From positions 1,798,001-1,862,000 of the forward strand of contig JAFFJZ010000020.1 in NCBI GenBank assembly GCA_018340375.1: a stretch of DNA of 64,000 bases, read 5' to 3'. The position numbers and the translations under genes are program-made. Numbering within the stretch: position 1 is the stretch's first letter; every line of letters begins with the position of its first letter. The stretch comes from Gonatopus flavifemur. Its lineage: Eukaryota > Arthropoda > Insecta > Hymenoptera > Dryinidae. Below the pieces are notes generated by a model. The model saw only the letters and a program-made list of their open reading frames with translations. It searched no databases and was not told the DNA's origin. This document shows positions 56,971 through 64,000 of the stretch, piece by piece.

Positions 56971-57262
56971 ACCCGACTAGAAAAAATACAGGGGCCATTA
57001 TCATGATCGGATCATGACAGCCCGATGTAGTAGTCAGGCCGTGATAATGTAGCCCGATCGGGACCCGATCATACATGTAACGTAAAGGCGTGATGAGGAA
57101 ACGATCAGGTAAGAATGATCAGGACCTCGTGAATTGAGCTGATTACAAAAGGTACCAATAAACCAGAAGAAGTGCTAGGGCCATTATCATGTTCAGATCA
57201 TGTCAGCCAGATTCTACTATCAGGTCTTGATAACGCAGCCTGATCGGGACCTGATCATTAGC
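56971..57262. repeat. Element H2, two tandem units with GATCRGG words
   Basis: It starts CCCGACTAGAAAAAATACAG. Two units of about 190 bp begin GGGGCCATTATCATGATCGG and AGGGCCATTATCATGTTCAG and end CCTGATCGGGACCTGATCAT-like. The right terminus is not clear. Confidence 0.5.
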
Positions 57263-58442
57263 GTGTCTCGAAAAAATTTTTTTTTAGAATTAAACTATAC
57301 AATACCGATTAAAAGTTGCTCTTGGATCAGCTGATTGCGAAAAAAATAATTTGAAAAATCTTGCTGGGTACTTTCAGACCTCTACTGGCTGTTGAAAATG
57401 ATCAACATTTGATTACTTTTCCCATAATTCAGTTATTATCATGTAAGTTCATATCAAACAACAAACATCAAATTAGTACATGAAAGGTGTCAAAAGTTGC
57501 GTATTAACTAGTAGTTTCAATATACAGGGTGGTCCATTTGAAGTGATATAGTCAAATATCTCGGAAACTAGTAGAGATGGAAAAAAATGTCCCAGAGAAA
57601 AATTTTGAGGTTCCAAAGGGGAAGTATGATGCTGACCTTGAAAAATCCATCAGAGGTAATTTTGAAGGTCATTTAGGGGTCGAGATGGTTTTTTTAAATA
57701 GGACCCCCATTTTTGTATCATGGTGATCGGCCTTCGCCGCGTCGAATAAATTTTTCTCAAATATGAGCAACATCAATCTTACCGTATAATTTCGTCGTTC
57801 ACTTTCACGACTTTAAAGCGAGTGGACTGTATGAGGGTATGCTAGAAGAAAAGGAGAAGCGATGTGGGGTGGCTGTGTGTTCTTTGAAATGAATGAAACG
57901 TTCTGTTTGCATCTACTAACTATAATTAGAAAAAAAAGGTTATAACAAACAATTTTGATGGTATACTATACAATATCCTAAAGATCGAATTAATCGATAT
58001 TAATAATGGTTTGTGAAATGATCTCGAACATGAGATGTTACGACATTAATTAACTGAAAGTTGTGATTCTACGCAAATCTATAGCTTGGAATTCTTAAAG
58101 ATATACTTCTTTCTATAATTCTATGAGAAATTGGAATCTATTTTTCATTAGAGAGAAAGATTACTCAACGTTAAATTCTGGCCAGAATATAAGATAAATG
58201 TACGATACCGTTCGACGAAACGTTGGCCGGCATGTGATGTGCAGAAGACGAGGGAGTCTCAATGCAGACCCGGAAAAATATCCTTCTGGATACGAGGTTG
58301 ATTTTGAGACAGATGCAGTTCCGAATTTGAGAACCTAGAAGTCGAGAGGACGTCGAGAACTTGCTCGCTGAGGGGAGACACTTGATTAGCGGCAACACTC
58401 AAAGAGGTTGAGAAGAATTTGGTACTATTACGAATCACGTTA

Positions 58443-59096
58443 TACAGTCCGCTCTCTCAACAGTGCCACTCTGAATAGTGCCGATTCTCCTCATTCGTGC
58501 TCGAACACTACCCCCATCATCCATCACGCTATCGTGTGGCATCACATTTGAAACCGTTTCTCGCAATAGTGCCACCCGCGAATATGATCAAGAACTCTTC
58601 ATAACTGATGTTCAATTACTCTGATCCATGTTCCATCATGGCAAATGTGTCGAAATGAAGAATAGAAAATTGGTGTGATTACTTTGGAATTAATCAAGAA
58701 GGAATAACCGAAAAATGATACAAATAAATTCAAACATCAAGTATGTATACAGGAATGTGAACTCATGAATGTGATTTCATGAACTTTAATCATTTCTTTG
58801 GATACAAAAATATCTAATATCAAATGAAAAAGAAAAAAAAACATTATACTTAATATCACCTGTGACATTGGAATCGCTACTTGATCCTCGTAGAATTGAG
58901 TATAAACACTATGTATGTTGTACCCGATAGAAGACAGAAGGGAGTAATTTTGCATACACAAGCGTGTGGCACTATTGCGAGAGTGGCTTACGAATGTTGA
59001 GAACATGCGCGTACGCCAATGGTGGGGGTACATGAGTTCTAAGAAAAATACTCTCCTACTCTCCCATCACCGGCACTGTTGAGAGAGCGGACTGTA
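58443..59096. mobile_element. MITE N with CAGTCCGCTCTCTCAACAG ends, TSD TA
   Basis: 58445-59094 (650 bp) with TA on both sides. The ends are CAGTCCGCTCTCTCAACAGT in inverse pair, and a second pairing GCAATAGTGCCAC/GTGGCACTATTGC lies inside. It sits in the DNA that interrupts the left arm of the DD41D element. Confidence 0.8.
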
Positions 59097-59477
59097 ATAA
59101 TTTCAGCCACTTGGCGTAGTGACACGGTGGATATCAGTTGCGCGACTGACTCATGAGAGGGGATCTGCAATCACGGAGCCGAACTTTTCCTTCCCCACCT
59201 GCCCTTTGTTCTCTCCATCTATCCTATGTTGAGTAGATCAGATAGATCTTTGGCAGGCGATCGACCACATGGCATGGAAAAGCTGGTTTCAAACCCTCTA
59301 CGAAACATTGGTCATGGACCCCTTTCCGCCCATTGGGGTGCAAGGTATGGACCGTCGAAGTTATTGATGAACTACTCTTAGCGCTACCTAGGAACAACGA
59401 CGTGAACGTGGTAGTTCTCTGTTCCCTCTGGAGTGCTTGATTATTGTCCCCTTGCCTCTCACATGTGGGGTGCTTGA

Positions 59478-60588
59478 TTATTGTGAGTCCCCTTGCCTCT
59501 CACATGAGGGGTGCTTGATGCTGTTACAATAATTGCTCGAAGTTTCCCCCTCTGCCTGAATACATAATCCCAGTCTCCGCCGAAAATTTGTAACCGTCTT
59601 CAGAAACACTGATCGCGGTATGTTGGCACAAACAGTGCGGATGTGATCGATCATGTCCTCCCTCGTTGTTGGTTGGGCCTCGAATACTTCGTCTTTCAGA
59701 AATCCCCACAAGAAAAAGTCGGGTGATGTCAAGTCGGGTGAGCGTGGAGGCCACGCAACTGGTCCACCTCGTCCAATCCACCTTTCCGGGAAATGATGAT
59801 CGAGGTATTCTCTCACGATCAATGCGTAATAGGGTGGCGCTCCATCTAGTTGGACCCACAGCCTCTGCCTTGTTTGCAAATCCAGATCCTCAAGCAAGCC
59901 TGGTGAATGATCCGCCAGAAATTCCAGAAACATGGGGCCGTTCAAAGTGCCGTTGAAAAAATGTGGACCGACTAAATAGCCATTGACGATCCCGCACCAC
60001 ACATTTACGCTCCAACGATGTTGGTTGTCGATTGCTTGATACCAATGCGGATTAACATCCGACCAGTAATGAGAGTTGTGTCTTGTGTCTATTCAAATGC
60101 CCAGTGCTCTGAAAAGATGCTTCGTCGGAGAACATTACATAGTCGAACAATTGAGAATCGTCAACCAGCCTTGCTCGTGCACAGTTGCAGAATCTAATTC
60201 GAAGTCTCATGTCGTTTGGAGTGAGAGCTTGAGTTAACATAATGTGGTATGGTCGATATTTGACATGCTTCAAGATTCTCAAAACAGTAGTCCGGGGTAT
60301 ACCAGTTATTCGTGCGAACGATCTGCTACTAACATGAGGATCCAAGTGGATAAGTCCCAATATGGTGAGTGCGCGGATATCAATCTCATCGTACCGGTGA
60401 TGTCTCAGATCTCGCTGCAATACTCCTCGTCGAGCCCTCAATTCGAGTCGACGGATGATCGTGTGGTGTGCGATGCGGCGATCGGGATACTGATCCCGGT
60501 AAACTCTTGCGGCTTCGTTGTAATCATTGTGACATGAGCCAAGCACAAGCATCATATCAATAATTTCAGAGGGTGGATAGTGATTCAT
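59478..60588 (-). pseudogene. Tc1/mariner DD41D transposase with a 7-bp duplication
   Basis: The frame from 60588 starts MNHYPPSEIIDMMLVLGSCH and carries the helix-turn-helix region typical of the insect DUF4817 N-terminus (ARVYRDQYPDRR), then a second HTH-like part (ARITGIPRTTVLRIL) and FSDEASF with the first catalytic Asp. A tandem AGACACA-AGACACA near 60085 shifts the frame; beyond it the other frame continues through YWSDVNPHWY to WCGIVNGYLVG, VQLDGAPPYYA (second Asp) and SPDLTSPDFFLWG (third Asp). The spacing between the second and third Asp is 41 residues when the Asp of SPDFFLW is used. A second small shift near 59540 separates the usual end (GGNFEQLL). It is inactive but only lightly damaged. 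Confidence 0.85.
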
Positions 60589-61980
60589 TTATTCGATTGA
60601 ATCGGATGGAATAAATTGATAAATGTAGATGATTGAATATGCAAAGGAGGAAAACGATTTTGATGGTCTCAGTTTGGAACTAGTGTTTAAATGATCACTT
60701 ATTTCCGTAATCATCCACATAACCAACCATAATAAACAGAAATTCGATGTTTCTGTTTGTTTATGTATTCTTGTTCATCGCTTTTTTCCGAAGATCGGGA
60801 CTGATTTCAATGCAGATTAAAGTTAATTTCATTGGAAAAAAAACGTGAACATAAACAAACGGGAAAACTGAGTCTCTGCTTATTATGGTTCGCAGTAATG
60901 TGTGCGATTTATTACGATTATTGCGTTTCAAATCGGATAAATTATTCCATTTGATCCAATGGGGGTTATAAATGAGTATCGACTCTCAAGAATTGTTGGG
61001 AGGTTGCAGGAAACATTGGGAGTATCGACCATACCACATAAAGTCGATTAGGTTGCACATTCGAACGGATACAAAAATCCTCCGAGCTTCCAGAGAATTC
61101 ATCAAAGAGAGTTACACTGTAAAGAATTTCTTTGTAGATTTACCAAAAAAATTTGGAAGTTTTTTTTTAAATGAGAGAGGACATGATCGATCACATCCTC
61201 ACTGTTTGCGCCAACATACCAGGATTATGTATCCAGGCAGAGGGGGGTAACTTCGAGCAATTATTGTAACAGCATCAAGCACCCCTCATGTGAGAGGCAA
61301 GGGGACTCACGATAATCAAGCACTCCGGAGGGAACAGAGAACTACCACGTCCATGTCGTTGTTCCTGGGTAGCGCTAAGAGTAGTTCATCAATAACTTCG
61401 ATGGTCCATACCTTGCACCCAAATGGGCGTAAAGGGGTCCATGACCAATGTTTCGTAAAGGGTTTGAAACCAGCTTTTCCATGCCATGATAAAAAAATGG
61501 AGGTCACATTTAAAAAAACCTCTCGACCCCTAAATGACCTTCAAAATGACCTCTGAGGGATTTTTCAAGGTCAGCATCATACTTCTCCTTTAGAACCCTA
61601 AACTTTTTACGTGGAACATTTTTCTCCATCTCCACTGGTTTCCGAGATATTTGACTATATCACTTCGAATAGACCACCCTGTATATCCTTAGTTTTTAAT
61701 CAATCCTCAGACTTCTGGAGATTGAAAATTTAGTTTTTATGTACAAAACCAGCGAAATTTTTCATACTAATTTTTTTGACAATAATTTTACATTTTATTA
61801 ATATTTTACAATAATTGAAATAAAAATCACTCAGTTCAATGCTAGCAAAATTTATGACAAATTTATTACATAATTGTATATATTCATCACACACACTAAT
61901 GATTTTCACGAAATAACCATTTTTCAAAACAAAGAAAATCAATTTTGTTCACAATAAAAATATTTCCTCCAGTATATTCT

Positions 61981-62687
61981 AAAAACTTCAAAGAAGTAAA
62001 AAAATCACGCCAAGTACATGAAAATGCGGTCAATCCTAAAAAATCTAAAAATACATTCAAACGAAAATTCTCCTACAATAAGAATTTCGATAAGATACAA
62101 CAGGATATGCTTCACTTGAAAAAAAAAGATGTGAAATCAATATGAGCTGCCAAGTACATTCGGTTATTCAAATGGTATGTAAACGATTTCGATAATCGGT
62201 CGCGCCAAGTGTTCCGCATTGACGTGGATTTCAAAATCTATTTGGAACGACTAACGCGTTTGGTTTGGAATAACTTAGCGCTGTTTCTAGCATGTGAAAA
62301 ATTTCAAAACATATTAGAAACGATCAACACGTTGAGTTTCAAATAGATCAGAGTTGTTCCTAGTATGTCAAATGGTTGAACCTAATTTTTGTTTCACCTC
62401 ACTATATATTGTTAATTCAATACAATCATAAATCGCTTTGAATACAATTTAAACAAACTGAAGTTACAATATACAAGAAATCGTTTACCTACCATTTGAA
62501 TAACCGAATGTACTTGGCAGTTCATATTGATTTCACATCTTTTTTTTTCAAGTGAAGCATATCCTGTTGTATCTTATCGAAATCCTTATTGTAGGAGAAT
62601 TTTCGTTTGAATGTATTTTTAGATTTTTTTAGGATTTACCGCATTTTCATGTACTTGGCGTGATTCTTTTACTTTTTTGAAGTTTTT
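61981..62687. repeat. Fold-back element O
   Basis: The arms of about 210 bp start AAAAACTTCAAAGAAGTAAA and, inverted, AAAAACTTCAAAAAAGTAAA, and run to TGCCAAGTACATTCGGTTAT. The loop is about 62195-62480. The lysine-rich frame at 61945-62145 is part of the arm and is probably not coding. TSD unknown. Confidence 0.7.
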
Positions 62688-62689
62688 TT

Positions 62690-63196
62690 ATTGGGATTTC
62701 ACTTCTTTTTCTGGATGTGTCCTTAACTGAACATAAATAAAATTCGAATGCTCATGTCTAATTTAAGAGCGATCGTAGCGATGAAGAAAATGTCCTCAGA
62801 TCATTTGTGATATGAAAAACCCACTTGGGTTTCCATCAGTCATCTCATCATTGGACAGCAATAGATAATCGACATAAAGAATGAAGAACAGAAGGAAAGA
62901 AAAGGGAATCCCCATAAATCAATACATATGTGCAGGATTCCGAAAAGTAAATATTAATTGACCGATAAGTTGGCGCTCAAAGCAGCCCACGATTTTGTTT
63001 TAAACATGTATTGTGCAAGAATTCCCATTGTTTTCAAAATATGATTGTTAGGAAAACGAAACAAAACAGATTTTACGAACAGAGAAAACTTGCACACAAT
63101 ATGTTTAAGGTATCCAACAGAAATTTTTTTGATGAAACGAGAATTTGTACCATTTGGCATGAAGTTGAAAATAGTGTCCCAGCAAAAATATTTCAA
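62690..63196. other. Unassigned DNA, no gene seen
   Basis: Short frames only; no family recognised. Confidence 0.35.
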
Positions 63197-63197
63197 T

Positions 63198-63444
63198 CCC
63201 AGATAGAAGAATGTCTCCATAATGCCATCATAATGGTGACATGCACGCCAAGAAATGTTCGCATCATGGCGCCAAGGTGTTTCCGCATAAAGCATTGTTA
63301 TTGGTAGCAGAACGAGGTGATGGCACCATAATTGAAACATAATGTTTACATTATATGCATCATTGCAAGCTGAGCGGAGTTCATGATAGTATGTTTACGG
63401 CACGTTATGTTACAAAACATTCAGAGCATGCTTTTCTATCGGGG
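63198..63444. mobile_element. Candidate MITE T with CCC-GATAGAA ends
   Basis: The ends are CCCAGATAGAAGAATG and, inverted, CCCCGATAGAAAAGCATG. The flanks are AT and AA. The interior has inverted CCATCATAATGG-type words. The boundary is plausible but no exact TSD remains. Confidence 0.45.
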
Positions 63445-64000
63445 AATGACTCTTTAGGATTATTTTGAAGAGTATCTTAGAGAGATGTCAAATATTCATT
63501 TATCATGCAACAAAAAGAGATATCTTCAAAATATCTGGTCAAGAGCATTTTTCAGTATTGTACAAGAAATTTTTCAGGATTTTGTGAAATATCCATCAAA
63601 ATCCTTTTGAAAAATTCTTCAAGAATATTTAGTCGGCTGTGGTATTATAAACGTATACGATGTTCTTCAAAATCACCTTTTGAAGATTATAGTAATTGAA
63701 TTGTTATTTGATGAGCAAGTGAAATTATTGCTTTTTGAAGAAATATATGTATGAGTCTTTAGCATTACGTGGCCAATTTCGTTCTTCAACTCGCAGATCA
63801 TGAATAAATATCCACTTTGTACCTTTACTTCGTAACATGCACGTAAAGTTACCTCCGGAAAGACTCCTTCCCTGATGAAAAACAACGGCTATAACTTTAT
63901 AAAAGTGTCATGCAATTTGGATTTTTGTGGTTGGCACTGCTTTTATACAGATATATGATATATCTGCATCTTGTCTGTTTTTCCTTCATCCACCTGTAAT
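63445..64000. other. Unassigned DNA at window end
   Basis: No recognisable gene. Repeated TCTTCAAAATATCTGG/TTTTTCAGGATTTTG words suggest an old repeat. Confidence 0.3.

Larger units (their letters stand above)
57521..61685 (-). mobile_element. Tc1/mariner-type element with long TIRs, TSD TA
   Basis: 57523-61683 with TA on both sides. The TIRs start TACAGGGTGGTCCATTTGAA (left) and TACAGGGTGGTCTATTCGAA (right). The left arm (57523-57724, then 59266-59560) and right arm (61168-61683) are inverted copies of about 500 bp, and the right arm includes a piece of the transposase 3' end. The left arm is interrupted at about 57725-59265. One transposase gene lies between. Confidence 0.82.

Noticed and set aside
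61945..62145. Lysine-rich 66-codon frame
   Set aside because: It coincides with the arm of a fold-back repeat and has no recognisable domain.

Overview
The window is AT-rich, and every coding sequence I can recognise is transposon-derived. It looks like a repeat-dense, gene-poor stretch of an insect chromosome. The transposase families and the many palindromic elements would suit a hymenopteran, perhaps a parasitoid wasp, but the species is inference. I found no host protein gene and no intact tRNA or rRNA gene. The value of the window is its transposon stratigraphy: many elements can be bounded to the base from terminal inverted repeats (TIRs) and target-site duplications (TSDs), and several sit inside one another.

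Layout. 0.1-8.4 kb: a decayed hAT transposon split by a Kolobok/Mutator-like element at TTAA, then a hAT MITE and palindromic MITEs. 8.7-14.4 kb: a 0.6 kb palindrome and a LINE-in-LINE nest, in which a plus-strand element carrying only ORF1 holds a 5'-truncated reverse-transcriptase LINE on the minus strand. 14.9-18.3 kb: a composite with CACGGAGAG-type ends holding a possible Penelope remnant and two nested elements. 19-22 kb: an array of GCTG/CAGC words and small MITEs. 22.2-30.2 kb: a nest in which a palindromic MITE was split by a 7.6 kb CCCTGG element that itself holds a complete Transib (RAG1-like) transposon with a 601-codon open frame, a 5S-rRNA-like fragment and other MITEs. 31.85-33.70 kb: a solo LTR with a perfect 4-bp TSD.

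34-48 kb: more nests, above all one mariner whose four pieces are spread over 8.6 kb and add up to about 1.3 kb. The insertions that split it include a 3.6 kb fold-back element with 1.1 kb arms. 50.8-54 kb: a block of 215-bp tandem units. 54-57.3 kb: a second, ruined Transib split in frame by another element. 57.5-61.7 kb: a Tc1/mariner-type element with DD41D spacing and long TIRs. The last 2 kb hold a fold-back and a small MITE.

The most notable signal is a set of short non-autonomous families whose ends begin CCC and whose insertions duplicate exactly 2 bp of non-fixed sequence (GT, TA, AA, TT, TG, AT). Seven copies of one family, plus five further elements, show this. Several are confirmed by an undisturbed copy of the target, or its inverted arm, elsewhere in the window. 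I cannot assign them to a transposon superfamily from sequence alone.
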